In this document: positions 10,856 through 22,245 of the stretch, piece by piece
How the letters are laid out: each line of letters opens with the position of its first letter
How positions within the stretch are numbered: position 1 is the first letter of the stretch
NCBI GenBank assembly: GCA_035772735.1
Contig: JASDFA010000004.1
Location: 19,309,501 to 19,373,500 of the forward strand
Length of the DNA: 64,000 bases
Direction of reading: 5' to 3'
Source of the DNA: Datura wrightii
Taxonomy: Eukaryota > Streptophyta > Magnoliopsida > Solanales > Solanaceae
Program-made: the position numbers and the translations under genes
Notes under the pieces: generated by a model
The model's database searches: none
What the model saw: the letters and a program-made list of their open reading frames with translations, nothing else
What the model was told of the DNA's origin: nothing

Positions 10856-11745
10856 TTTATAATTAAAGCACCTAATTGGAAAGCCAACGAGGATTTCATT
10901 GATTTTTCTTTAAAAAAATATTAAAGAAGGTTGAATATTAGTTTAAATAAGCACAAAAATTAATGAATTAAATAAATATTAGATCTTCGTTGAGCTCACA
11001 ACGAGGTTCTTCTTAATTTAATTTTTTTAGCAATAGCTGAATAAATAAAAATAAATTAAATTAAGAAGAACCTCGTTAGTCATCCAACGAGGTTCTATTT
11101 AAAAAAATAATTAATTTTTTATGTGTTCCTCGTTGGGATATATTTATTTATTTATGTTGTAATTTCGTGTAACTGAAATATGGTTAAAAAAAAATTAAAG
11201 CACCTCATTGGTAAGCCATCCAGAATTTCATTATTTTTTTTGGTTTAGATCTATTTGAATACCCTTAAGCTATCCATAAATTTAGGAAATCAGACGTCGC
11301 AAATGCTATAGTCTTCTGGAAAGTACCCAATGTAAGGAAGGCAATGCTTTAGATGATCCTCTAAATCGTCATAACTTGATTGAACTGCTTCATACTCTGC
11401 TCCTCTAAGCTAAGGGAACTTAATTCTTTTGCCAAATCTTTAACTAAAAAAATCAATGAAATCCTCGTTAGCTTACCAACAAGGTGCTTTAAATTTTCTT
11501 TACTATATTTCAGTTGCACAAAATTATAAAATAAATAAATAAAAATTTAAATATATCCTCATTGGCCTACCAACGAGGAACATATAAAAAGTTTTTAAAT
11601 TTTTTTTAAAGAGAACCTCGTTGGACACCGAACTAGGTTCTTCTTAATTATTTTTTTAAGATTATATTACACTTGAAAAAATAAAAAATAAATAGAAACT
11701 CCTCAGAAGCCCAATGAGGTTCGAGAAATTTTTTAAAATTTTTTT
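10856..11745. mobile_element. fold-back (large inverted-repeat) element with CCTCGTTGG boxes
   Basis: Long imperfect inverted repeats flank a short centre: about 11040-11245 pairs with about 11430-11660. Within the arms about 14 copies of CAACGAGG/CCTCGTTG-like boxes occur, often as pairs with a short spacer (for example near 11075-11095 and 11540-11570). The left arm also holds an internal direct copy (10856-10910 against 11195-11243) and a nested hairpin (10992-11035 against 11055-11100). No transposase is present, so the element would be non-autonomous. The exact outer ends and target duplication could not be fixed. Confidence 0.6.
11243..11442 (-). pseudogene. NLR resistance-gene fragment (NB-ARC, ARC2 region)
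   Basis: The loop of the fold-back element, read on the minus strand, encodes EYEAVQSSYDDLEDHLKHC followed by LPYIGYFPEDYSI. After a frame change comes a NLWIA segment. This matches the conserved part of plant NB-ARC proteins where SYDDLP-HLK-CFLY is followed by FPED and LWIAEGF. Only about 60 codons are present, with a stop and at least one frameshift, and no P-loop or leucine-rich repeats are found nearby. It is a captured or stranded fragment rather than a gene. Recognition rests on motif memory, not on a search. Confidence 0.6.
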
Positions 11746-12560
11746 TAGTAGAAAGTGTCCGTTTTGGTGAATTTTCAGATCTTTGGTCTGTTTTGGCATT
11801 TTCTAAAAAAAAACCTTTTGGTGCTGGGATCTCAACTTTTGAGTTGTTTGGTTCAGGAAATAAGTTATTTTGAAATAATTTAATGAATCTTTTTTATTTT
11901 CTAAAAATTAAATTTTAGACAATTAAGCATCACGTGGAGAGAAAAATATTACATTACAGTTATAATTATCTTTTCGACGTTATCTTTTTTGAAATTTTCT
12001 CCTTTTGATGGAATTAATAATGCATAATATTCATGTGAAAGGATTTTTCTAACAAATTTATTTTTTTCATGTTTGAATCAGGCAAACATATTCTTGTCTT
12101 TAAAAATTATTCTTTTTCGTTCTTTCCTTTTTCCTCTTTGAGCAGTTTTATGTTGTATTGTCATTCATCATGCCTTTCATGTTATATTTTTTCAAAATTT
12201 AGTTTAACATTTAAATTTACTTTAGAGTATAATTACAAAAGTATAAGTATTACCTACTAATTTAATTAAAATGTTTTTATTTTTTTTATTAATAGATATG
12301 TTAAACATTATAATTCAATTTTAAATGATAATATTGGAATAATTTTACCTGCTTTAAAATTTTTTGTTTGAAATTTAATTGATTATTTTTTGCGTATAAA
12401 ATTTAGATATCAATGTAACAGAAAAAATGGACCGAATCCTGATTTTCAAATGAAATTTCTGTGTGAATGAATTACTGTCACTACTAAATATGTCACTATT
12501 TTTATTACAATAGTGAATATCTAGTCTCCACTTTGTTTTTTTTCTAAACATGAAATTATG
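11746..12560. other. AT-rich DNA, nothing recognised
   Basis: T-rich sequence with short open frames only (for example 63 aa at 12069). I see no motif, RNA gene or repeat boundary. Confidence 0.5.
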
Positions 12561-12840
12561 CCTACCAAACATAAGTTAAGTAACATGAACTTCTGTCCAT
12601 GCGCACAAATTTAATAACATGAAATTATGCCTACTAAATATAATTAAGTAATATAAACTTATGCCTAGAGGGCCGAAGTTCATGCAATTAAAATTGTACC
12701 TAAGGGGCAGAAGTTCATAAACTTGTGACCATGCGCACAAGTTCAATAACATGAAACTATGTCTTGGGCACAAGTTCAGTAAGGAACTTGTGCCTATAGA
12801 TAAAAGTTCATGCAATTGAACTTCTTCCTACTGAACTTAT
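12561..12840. repeat. degenerate array of AAGTTCATGCAATT-like repeats
   Basis: Phrases such as AAGTTCATGCAATT, ATGCGCACAAGTTCAATAAC and CCTAAGGGGCAGAAGTTCAT recur six or more times with varying spacing and in both orientations (AAGTTCATGCAATTGAACTT is itself an inverted repeat). The array reads as a decayed tandem/dispersed repeat. The minus frame at 12576-12815 only reflects the repetition. Confidence 0.55.
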
Positions 12841-13173
12841 TCCTTCTTGGGCTAACCTATGTCTTGCAAAAAACAATTTTGACTTGCGATTTTTTTTTGT
12901 TTTGAATTTTTAAAAAAAAACATTTTTAGGGGTATTTTTGTCCCCTTTTTATAACTTAAAACATTAAAGAGAAAAAAAAATCAAAAACCACCAATTTGAG
13001 GCGGAAAAATTAAAGAACACCCCAAAATAGGGAAAATCGACGCAAAAATTTGAATGAAATGTTTGAAAATTTCTTTCTTTTTATGCTTATTATTATTGAT
13101 TTTGTAGAAAAAAATTAGAAAATTATTTGCTTTTTTTCAAGTGAAACATAATTTTTTTAGGATATGTCTTTCG

Positions 13174-13215
<42 letters not shown>

Positions 13216-13302
13216 ACTAGAAGGATGCGTTAAAGCATTTTCTCATTTCTTGAGATTATAGACAACTATTGTCATAAGTCTAATACAAAATTAATTTAGG
13301 CA

Positions 13303-13351
<49 letters not shown>

Positions 13352-13991
13352 TATTTTGAGTAAAACTCTCATCTTAATTAGTAGTTATCTTGAAAGTTCA
13401 TCTATTATACTACGTTGGGGGTGGTAATTCAAATTACTATCATATTTTAAATATCTGACAAAATAATTAATTCCATAAATTATAGCTTTATTAAAATAAA
13501 ATAGTAAATAGAGGACACACAAGTGATCAAAAAAATCGTGTTCCACCTGAAAACAAAAGAGGAAGGGGAAGAGAGGGGGGGGGGGGGGAGCAAAATAAAA
13601 GGCAAAAGAATTTCTAATTTTTCTTTTATAAGTCTATAATAATATATAATAAGAGATTTAGACCTGTCATTTTCTTTTAATTTATTGAGAGGAATAAATA
13701 ATATGTGAGATAAGTTTTTTAAAGACACAAGATATTTTTAAAATTTAAGAATTAGTTTTAGGGATTCTTTTTAATTCAGTCTGTTAACGAAAATGGTAAA
13801 TACATGTCATTTATTAGACAATGAAAGTATATATATGTGCATCATTTGTCAAACAATGAGTGTAATATGCATCATTTGTTAAATAATAAGGATATATATG
13901 CACTACTTTTTAAATAAGGATTAAGGTGCTCTAAATCACAAAGTTTAATGCTATTGTTTTCCCTTTTTCCTAATTTTCATTTGACCCCCTT
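12841..13991. other. AT-rich DNA with microsatellites
   Basis: This stretch holds (TA)n at about 13175-13213, (TTA)n at about 13303-13353 and a run of 15 G at 13574-13588. The rest is AT-rich with no supported gene. Confidence 0.7.
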
Positions 13992-14640
13992 AATTATTTT
14001 TTTCCTTTCTTGAGTCAAGACAAGGGTATACTTTTATTTTTTTTCTTTTTTTTCCCTAAAGGGATTTAGTACGGAGGACAATTTTTTCTTGATAAAATCA
14101 TATTTTAGTGTTCAGTAACTAAAATATATTTTTCAAGAAAACCTTTTAATTACATGAAAAATTGACTTCCGTCACTTATGAGATTTGAGTGAATAATCAT
14201 TTTTCATTTAAAAAGTATAATAACTACATTATTATCTTATCTCAATTATTCCAATCAATACTTTTATATTATTATCAACATTTAGCATTCACAGTGTTTG
14301 TCATTTTGTTACATGAGGCCTCAAAATCTTGAATTTGTAATAATTTTATTGTGACCTTCATTTGTCCACTTACCAAATACGTAATATTATTAGTAAGTTA
14401 TTGAACATTTAAAACCATTTTGCCTTAGTTCGTTCACTGTTCTTCTTTTTGTTAATTATTCAATTTATAGAATTGCGAACATAATATATACGTCACCACA
14501 TATCATTATATATCTAGTTAATTTTCTACATATTTCTACTTTATTATGGTATCAAGGAAAAGCCCAACAATAATATTGGTCACTGATGGAACTTTAATTT
14601 TTAATTTTTTTTAATCATAATTAAGAGAAAGAATAATAAA
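13992..14640 (+). repeat. host segmental duplication, copy A (uninterrupted)
   Basis: The sequence from TTTCCTTTCTTGAGTCAAG onward matches 27429-27580 joined to 53552-54215. Shared landmarks include GTCAAGACAAGGG, the TTTAGTA-GGAGG segment, TTTGTCCACTTACCAA and AGTAAGTTATTGAACAT. Copy B carries the 26-kb Tekay complex exactly where copy A reads CTTGATAAAATCAT (about 14089-14100). Copy A is therefore the empty-site paralogue. It has no coding content. Confidence 0.8.
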
Positions 14641-14656
14641 TTATAAATTATTGTTG

Positions 14657-15208
14657 TCACAACCCAAAATCTGAAGGGTTAGAATAACATCTATACTAAC
14701 CCTCTGAGAGGTAAGCCAGACCTCCTCCAAAAATCTAGAATCAACTAATCATGCGGAACAAAAGAAATGGCATAAACAAGTCATAACTTAGCTTTCATAT
14801 AGATATATAAATGCGAAAATAGCCAAAATACAACCCTAGAACTCGATATCAAGTGTATAAGAGCGACTATAAGTTAAATACAACTGTTTCAATGTGAATA
14901 CACTGTCTGAAATAATAAAATATAAAAAGTAAAAGATAGAGAGAGTTGGCACCACAGAAACGCCATGTAGTTTACCACAAACTCCGAAAATAGCTACTAT
15001 AGACATGACTCAACAAGTCTACTGGTACTAGGAGCACAATTTGCATCAAAAATGTAGAAAATGTAATATGAGTATGGAAACATGTATAATGGGAATTCAA
15101 AAGGCATCATAGGCCGATCAAGATGGAGTTCGAAAGTTATATCATATAAAGTACAAAAAATAATACAACTAAGGCATTAGCTTCTAAGAAGTTAAATGGG
15201 GTTCTAGG
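14657..15208 (+). repeat. LTR-like fragment starting TGTCACAACCC
   Basis: The start TGTCACAACCCAAAATCTGA and the following GGTAAGCCAGACC resemble the beginning of a gypsy-type LTR; a related start is at about 54400 (GCCACGATCCAAAATTC, GGTAAGCC). The similarity stops where the next LTR-like unit begins at 15209. No internal domain is attached, so it is a truncated LTR. Confidence 0.5.
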
Positions 15209-16300
15209 TGTAACGACCCGAATATTGTTATGGGACGAACAAGGAATTAGAACTCGGAACATAGAATAAGGGAGGGATAAAAATGCTGTGAAATAAGCTA
15301 ATTATGAAATTGGGCAATTTTGAGTAGCTTCTGATTCGGGGGACCGCTACAATGGTGGAATTCCCCCTGCAGCGAGAACATGGTAGCAGTTGGAGCCCCG
15401 CTTTGACGAATTTGGGAAGTAATCACTAGAACCGCCACAGTGACGTCTGCTACAGCGAGTCTGTTGCAGCGGAAATGTGACTGCTGCAACGGACGGCGGG
15501 AATCAGAAGTGGGTTTTTAGTGAAAATTCTGGGTTATTTTCCATTATTTTCAAAATGTGAGAGAGCAAGGTCTAAAGGCAGTTTCTTCTCCAGAGCAGAA
15601 AATTGTTGCACTAAGGTGAGTTTCTTATCCCCTTGCCCCTTTAATGGGTATTGATTACTGTAGAAAGCCTAAGAGGACCCGTTAGTGGTGAAATTTTGAA
15701 CTTAGAGAACCTTAGGATGATGAACTAGGGCGGGATTGTGGGATGATTAGGGGGTAATTTGGATTGATGTTTGAAGAGTTTTGATTAATCCCCTAGAATT
15801 ACGTGTGCGAACGAGTGTTAGCGGGAAATTGAAACTAGAACCGAGTAGAATTGGGGTATTACTTTCAAAAACACCCCAAAGGGGAGGGTTTGATCTAATT
15901 ATAGCCATGATTGAATAGTAAGTAATGAATTACTCTTGTTGTATAGATTTCGAACAATCCAAAGCGTTGAGGAAGGGCAAGGTTCCTGCCGAGTAACCGA
16001 ATTGTTATCTTTGAATTTCGAGCTAGGTTATGGTTAGAGGGATTGACCCTGTATAATGACTTGTATGCATGTGTAATAATATTATGAGATTGGTCTTCAG
16101 ACATTACCTATTATTAAATGGTTTATTTGAATAAATAGGAAAGATCATGTTAATATGAGATAATGATTATAAGCTTTTGTGTAAAGTTCATTGAATTGTG
16201 AAGTGTATTTCTTTTAAAGAATGCTATAATGTGAGTCGATGACCTATATCTGTGCAAGTGAGAGAGTGGAATCTAGACTCCTAAGTGTTGAATTACATAC

Positions 16301-16381
<81 letters not shown>

Positions 16382-17428
16382 AGTCGATGACCTATATCTG
16401 TGCAAGTGAGAGAGTGGAATCTAGACTCCTAAGTGTTGAATTACATACATACATATGTATATATGTATGTATGTATAGTTGTATCATGTTGTACTTAATA
16501 GATGAAGAATGAATTGGATAATAAAAGTATCCTGAGATGAGTGGCTTGTGCCCTAAGGGAGCATCCGAGCGAGTGATATTATTGAGTGGCTTGAGTTCGA
16601 GGGGAGCATCCGGACGAGCATATGAGTGGGAGCGGGTTCCATGCCGGCACGGTACATGAATTTCTAGAATCCCCTACAGGTCATGACTAGAAGGGAAAAT
16701 TAAGACCCTCTGGCATGTGTGTACACTGAGATCGTGAATTTTAAGTGGTAATGGGGACATGGAAGAGGCGTGTTCTAGACATGTCACCATATGTTTTACT
16801 TTATTTTGTTGCATTGTGCTTATATGTATGAATGAATGAAGAATGTGAGAGATGGGTATGGGAAAATTTGGACTTGTTATGTAATTTGAGACGAAAGACA
16901 TGAATCTAGTTCTAAGTGTGACACAATCATGATGCTGGTGATTATTGAGTGTATTTTTTCTTGTAATTACCTATTGCAATTGTAAGGGATACATATTTTC
17001 TATTTATTGATTCTTAGATTGGTGCGATAGTTGAATTGATCTTTAGAACATGTGAATTTATGAACTGTTGAATTGATGAATGTTGAAGGTGTAGCTAAGT
17101 CGAGCTACTGCCTAAGGCAGTACCGCTGCCGTAGAAATACTTCCACTGCAGCGAGACCGCTGTAGCGATCAAGTGAACACTATAACGGAAGGCTCAATCC
17201 AGTGAGCAGGTCAGCTGTCACCTGGGTTAGAGACAGTGCGCTTGAATTGATTTATGTACTCCTGTATGATGTTAAAGACTTATTTTATGTCATCGTTACT
17301 TTGTTTACACATTATTATGTGAGGCCGATGATGTACCGTGTCTTCTGGTGGAGTTATGTTATATGATTTAGCATGTAAATCAATTTCATATAGAGCATGG
17401 TCCGCCTCACCTAGGTTGGTGTGTGACA
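15209..17428 (+). repeat. LTR-like unit, possible solo LTR (TGTAACGACCCG...GTGTGACA)
   Basis: The unit opens TGTAACGACCCG, a common gypsy LTR start, and may end at GTGTGACA (17421-17428). It contains GCTGCAGCGG-like boxes (15420-15490 and 17120-17175), GAGTGGCTTG/GGGAGCATCCG repeats at 16540-16620 and a long TA microsatellite. No primer site, gag or pol is attached. The five bases on each side (CTAGG and CAATT) do not match, so either an end is wrong or the copy is truncated. Confidence 0.45.
16231..16454 (+). repeat. TA microsatellite between two identical 76-bp copies
   Basis: The sequence from GTGAGTCGATGACC to the CATACATACATA run occurs at 16231-16306 and again from 16379. About 33 TA units lie between the copies (16313-16378). 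The two copies look identical by eye, which indicates a recent slippage duplication or an assembly effect. Confidence 0.85.
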
Positions 17429-18400
17429 CAATTATAAATATATCCTTAGATCTTATCACTTGAATAAATAATTAGCATTAGTTTAATTTAGTAAATAATT
17501 AGTTAACAGTCCCTATGAGTTCGACATTCAATTTATATAATCACTATATTACTTGTATGATCATATACACTTAAGAGTGTGTTTGAACGCAACAACACTT
17601 ATAACTTTTATTACTTAATAGCAATAGCAATTAAAGACAGGAGATGAGTTCGTTACAATAAATGCTAGATCCAAGTCTAATTGTTGTCAAGTTGTCATTG
17701 AGCCTGTAACAATCAACTATATTGATTGAAATTTTGTTTTAATTTCTACACTTGAGTTTTAGTCTTTGATGAGTTTCATCAGTTGGAGAAAACTGATATG
17801 GGTGAGGTACTACTAGAGTTTTGTTCATTTAATTATTGAGTTGTAATTTAAAATCACTCTTCAGGTTTAGTGAAATTTGCTGAAAATTCTATTCCATAAA
17901 TTGTGATTTTTACTTTCTTGAACAAGGACGTTTTCTGCAGTACATCGTTGTTCTTGTTACCGCTCTTATAGAATTCTATTTATAGCTTGAACCTAATTCA
18001 TAATCCTAATAATTGTTGTTGTTAATCAGTAGATGGTAAAATATTTTATCACTATTTGTTCGATAGTAGTTATAGTCCGATTCAATATTTGAAGTTTAAG
18101 AATTTTAATTAAGACCATAAGATAATATATAATAATATTGAGTTTGTAAATTTTCTTAATACATATATATAATCTAAACAAAAGTTATTGAGATCATGCG
18201 AATTGATCATATAAGTTGCATTTTAAATTTATCCCTTGTGGTATTGGTACCAATAAAACTTTTACTTTTTCATTAATTAAATCATTTATTAATGAAATTA
18301 TTTTCTTTGCCGCATTTCCTTAGAGAATGAAATTTTAGACAAAATAATTGCTTTGATAGATCCCTATCAGTATTTGCTTTTATGCGTGTGTTTCTTCTTT
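17429..18400. other. AT-rich DNA, nothing recognised
   Basis: No open frame of interest and no motif. A few short A/T runs only. Confidence 0.5.
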
Positions 18401-18410
18401 TTCTTTGCAG

Positions 18411-18531
18411 CGAAGACAGAGAGATCTATGTTGCTCAGCCTCTGTATCAGATCCTCGAAAAATTCAATACTTTTGAAGGATCCGGCACACATCCATTACT
18501 TTTAGCTTTGCACGTATTCATGTTAGAATGA
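18411..18531 (+). other. exon-like sequence after a TTTGCAG acceptor
   Basis: A pyrimidine-rich tract ending TTCTTTGCAG precedes an open stretch that reads DREIYVAQPLYQILEKFN and continues to a stop near 18531. The codon pattern and splice acceptor look like a plant exon, but I do not recognise the protein. It may be a stranded fragment of a gene whose other exons are gone. Confidence 0.3.
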
Positions 18532-18789
18532 AAAATTTAACCACTTTTCAGATGCTTAATTTTTCAGAATTACTACTCAAACAATATGTTTCCTCTGAAA
18601 ACAAATAAAAAGATTCCATTGAGGAGCCGAAGCTAGATTTCTTTCTTTTGACATCAAAATGTATAGGTAAATCCTAATAAAGAAACCAATAGATGACATT
18701 GGCAGGAAAAAATTAATTGGTCATTTGTTTTTGTCATCGAAAATTTGGGGGCTTGCTTATAGTAAAAGAAGAGCAGGGTATTCAGGTGA

Positions 18790-18995
18790 GCCACAAAATA
18801 AATTGAGTGATGGGTGAAAAATACACTTAAGGTATCACGTTTTTTAGAGTTTCATGTCTGAACTATCAGGCGTGTGAGTTTTCTACCTGAATTATCACCA
18901 AATATCTATTGAAACACGCCTAAATTATCGGTTGCTCACTTTTTCTACCTTATATTTTCAGTGAAAAAAATAAGAAATTATGAAACATGGTCTAA
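18790..18995. repeat. short dispersed repeat, MITE-like
   Basis: Phrases such as CACTTAAGGTATCACG, GAACTATCAGGCGTGTGAG and CCTGAATTATCACCAAATA form a degenerate internal repetition common in small dispersed elements of such genomes. Ends and target duplication were not resolved. Confidence 0.35.
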
Positions 18996-19013
18996 ATATG
19001 CTCTCTGTCAATT

Positions 19014-19154
19014 AGGTTTGCAGAACTTGATAAGCGGAAGAGAGAAAAAGATAAGTGGAATGCTATGTTAGATGAAATTGCAGCAAGATGGAGGAGAGAC
19101 ATGGAAGATGGAACAACTGATCTAACATCAAGTTCAAATGAGTATTTCAAATAA
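19014..19154 (+). other. exon-like sequence, charged helical peptide
   Basis: After GGTTTGCAG the plus strand reads ELDKRKREKDKWNAMLDEI and continues with ARWRRDMEDG to a TAA at about 19152. The composition (heptad-like, Lys/Arg/Glu-rich) suggests a coiled-coil segment. The family is not recognised. It lies just beyond the 3' end of the response-regulator pseudogene, on the opposite strand. Confidence 0.35.
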
Positions 19155-19525
19155 ATTCTCTTATTTTGGCTAAAACATAAACCATTCCTTCCACTTTCCA
19201 TTAGTTCCAGCAATCCAAGTCATATGAAACAAAATAGTCTCCAAAGAAAATAAAAGATAGCAATGAAAACAACTTTATCATAATAAAGAGCCCTTATGAG
19301 AGTTGTCGCTGAAAGCATTGGATCATCCATCATATTGATGATTCGTCAAAAAAATTTGTTGTTTCTGAAAACTGGACACTCGATGTTGCTGCCACCTACA
19401 TAAGTAAAAAATGACTTTCTGAGATAATAAATATTGATTGACAGATACGTATGAGAAATTAGCTCAATGAAACTGAAATTCAAATAAACAAAGAGTAGTA
19501 AGCAAAGTTATTGAGAAGCACAAAC

Positions 19526-20288
19526 CTGATCATCAGAGTAAACTTGAGTTTGCTCACTGCCATTTTGATTAAGTAGGGTAACACTTGAAGATTTAAGATT
19601 TTGAGAGAGATAATCCATACTATTGAAATTGAAACACACTTCATAGTTTTTTCTCCTCATTTGAATCACTTCCATTAATATTACTCGCATCTAATGTCAT
19701 GACAACATTGCTTGGATCAAACATGTTCTGTTCACCAATATACTGTTGAAAATTAGTATTTGCATCTCCCAATCCATTAATTGTTGCATTTTCAAAATCA
19801 TTATCAGACATTGTTGCGCTACCTAAATATGCAACATGGGCCACATTCAAATCCAAGTTGTAATCATTTTGAGTATAATGATCTAAGTTGTAATCCTGAT
19901 GATCCCAACTTTTAAACATCATGTGAAGCTCATAATTCATGCTCTCAATAATTGAGTCTTCTAAATCCTGCATTTCAAATAATGGGTCATGTTGTTGTAG
20001 TCCACTACCAACATTACTTTGGGCTAACAAAAATGGGTTGAGATAGTGGGGTGGAACCTGAACTTGTGGGTGATGGAGTTGTTGTTGCTGAGTTGAACTA
20101 GCAAAAATGTTGTTGGTATTAATTTGCGAAAACTCTAGGCCTCTTTGAGTTTGATTTGAAACATTTATTTGAAGACAAGGCATTCTCCCATATTTTTTAG
20201 AGCTACTTTTTTGTTGAGAACAACTTGATGATCCCCAACAAATATATCTTCTCTCTTCGGGAGCTCTCCAACTGTTGCTACGACATTT
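19526..20288 (-). pseudogene. response-regulator pseudogene, C-terminal exon
   Basis: After TTTCAG the exon opens KCRSNSWRAPEERRY and continues with a Ser/Gln/Asn-rich tail (STQQQQLHHPQVQVPPHYL), typical of the activation region. An extra A in the run at 19647-19652 causes a premature stop. The other frame continues YEVCFNFNSMDYLSQNL to a donor CAGGTTTG. Confidence 0.7.
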
Positions 20289-20868
20289 CTGAAAGAAAAA
20301 AAAATCAAAAGAGAGTTTGACCATGAATATATATACAATCTCAATTCATTTTTATTTAGGTGTGTTTGATACGTGTGACACAAGTTATTTTTAATATAAA
20401 ACAGTTTTTTTGTTTGGTATCGATGAATGATAAAATTTTTGTGAATTAAAGATTGATAATGATATTATTTCATTGAATAGTTAGTATAAAAAAGTATAAA
20501 ATTAGAAATTAATAACTTCTTTCACTAAACCTGCAATAAAAGTCAATCACTAATCCTCTTTAATTAGTGAATGTTTTGATTAAAATTTTGAGTACTAAAG
20601 ATTGATAATAATTTTCAAACATTTACCGTGATTGATGTAAAATAAAATCTTTAGTTTGAGAACTAATTTTTTGATATGAAATTAACAATAAAATCCTTGT
20701 CGAAAAATGAGATCTTACATGTGTTTGATGAAAAATCATTTCAAGCAAAACATTTTCTAGTAACTAAGTACGATAATAACTTTATAAGAAATATTTTTTC
20801 TTCTCCTTACCAAATACACATAAATATATGATACATTATTTATCATTTTAATTTTTTTAGAGATGTAC

Positions 20869-20946
20869 TTGAAGATGACTCGCAACTTGCATCCTGGTAA
20901 GACCGGGCACATTCATCACCTTAAGAATTTTCTTTCGGCAGACAAC
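20869..20946 (-). pseudogene. response-regulator pseudogene, second GARP exon
   Basis: This 78-base exon encodes VMNVPGLTRMQVASHLQ, the diagnostic second half of the plant GARP/Myb-like motif. An extra G just before it breaks the frame carried from the previous exon. Confidence 0.75.
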
Positions 20947-21150
20947 CTATATATTCCATCAAAATGTAACTTTGATTATAAAGCTACTATAATAATACTG
21001 GATCAAATCAAGATACATGTAAATACAATAATCACTATGCCTTGGTTCCAAACAAGGTGACATTAGCTATAAGTATGAATTCTCCTTCATATTGTTCCAT
21101 ATATAGAAACAAATAATATTGAAAATTAATTAATAGCAATGTGAACTTAC

Positions 21151-21560
21151 TTCCTACACCAAGTTGTTGCGTAGCTTCCATGAATTTGGAATGAAGATCC
21201 GCAGTCCATTTTATGGAGTCCTTTCTCTTTTCCTTCTCGACATATATTTTTCATTTGATATTATATCTTTCTCATCCTCATTAATATTATTGGTCTGTTC
21301 CTCAGTATTAATAAGCATATTCTTATCTCCAATTTGCTCGTCATCTCCGATAATATTATCTTTCCCAATATTGTCAACATTCATCAGATCACCATTTGCT
21401 TCTAGTCCTTTTCTTGCTTTCTCTTGTTGTATTTGTTCACTCAATACAAATTGCCACAAGTTTTTCACAATTTCCTCATCAAGTGGCTTTTCCAGGTAAA
21501 GATAAGCCCCATTAGTTAAAGCCTTCTTTGCTAAGTGATTATTGTGTTCATCACTTACAA
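21151..21560 (-). pseudogene. response-regulator pseudogene, receiver end, linker and start of GARP domain
   Basis: This 410-base exon runs from a TATACAG acceptor to a GGAAGTAAGT donor. It encodes the receiver C-terminus with the conserved LEKP lysine-proline, an acidic linker (NIGKDNIIGDDEQIGDKN), a basic RRKRER segment and the first GARP helix (WTADLHSKFMEATQQLG). A one-base loss between the basic segment and WTADLH breaks the frame; allowing for it makes the exon phase fit its neighbours. Confidence 0.7.
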
Positions 21561-22245
21561 CTGTATAATAATTTCGAGAAGTTAGTAATTAGAAATGAAT
21601 TATATTATACATTATATAAATAGTAAATTTCACACATATTTGCTTAATGTTATGTATTATAACAGTAATATAGTTTACAAAATAATTATTTAACATATAA
21701 CAACAACAACAAAAAAAAAGGATTAGTAACATTTAACTATGGTGCTTAATAACAAAAATTCATCACTAATTCTTTTTAATGACAGATTATAAAATTATCA
21801 GGTTAATTAGTTGCTATGAATTATGTAGCAGTGAATTTTATAGTTAATTTTTTTAATTATGTATTGATTAAAATAACTAACTTTATACACTTTAATAATA
21901 ACAACATAAAAGAAATGCATGTAATATCCATCAAAACATAATGACTAGTTAATTTCACATATATTAACAAAATTTTATTCGTTACGACAATAATGGTACA
22001 AAATAACCATCTATCATGTACTAAAAGAAATTAAAATATAGCGAAGGATAGATTATATCATTAAACAATGAATATCAATCGGTAATCTTATTTAATAATG
22101 GATTATACAAGATTTGTTTTGCTACAACCCATTTAACAACATATTAACGATAAATATTTTAGCTAAATACTTTTTTGTAGTATATTAATTAAAATAACTA
22201 ATGCTACCCATTATAATAGTAAGCGGAGGAGAAATAAATACTTAC

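Noticed and set aside
13175..13353. TA and TTA runs considered as possible tandem arrays or a CRISPR-like repeat
   Set aside because: Simple microsatellites without spacers.
15209..17428. Called as a confirmed solo LTR
   Set aside because: Flanking pentamers CTAGG and CAATT do not match, so it is listed only as an LTR-like unit with an uncertain end.
21164..21499. 111-aa plus-strand open frame (Ser/Phe/Leu-rich)
   Set aside because: Antisense shadow of the response-regulator exon at 21151-21560, which has the real domain motifs.
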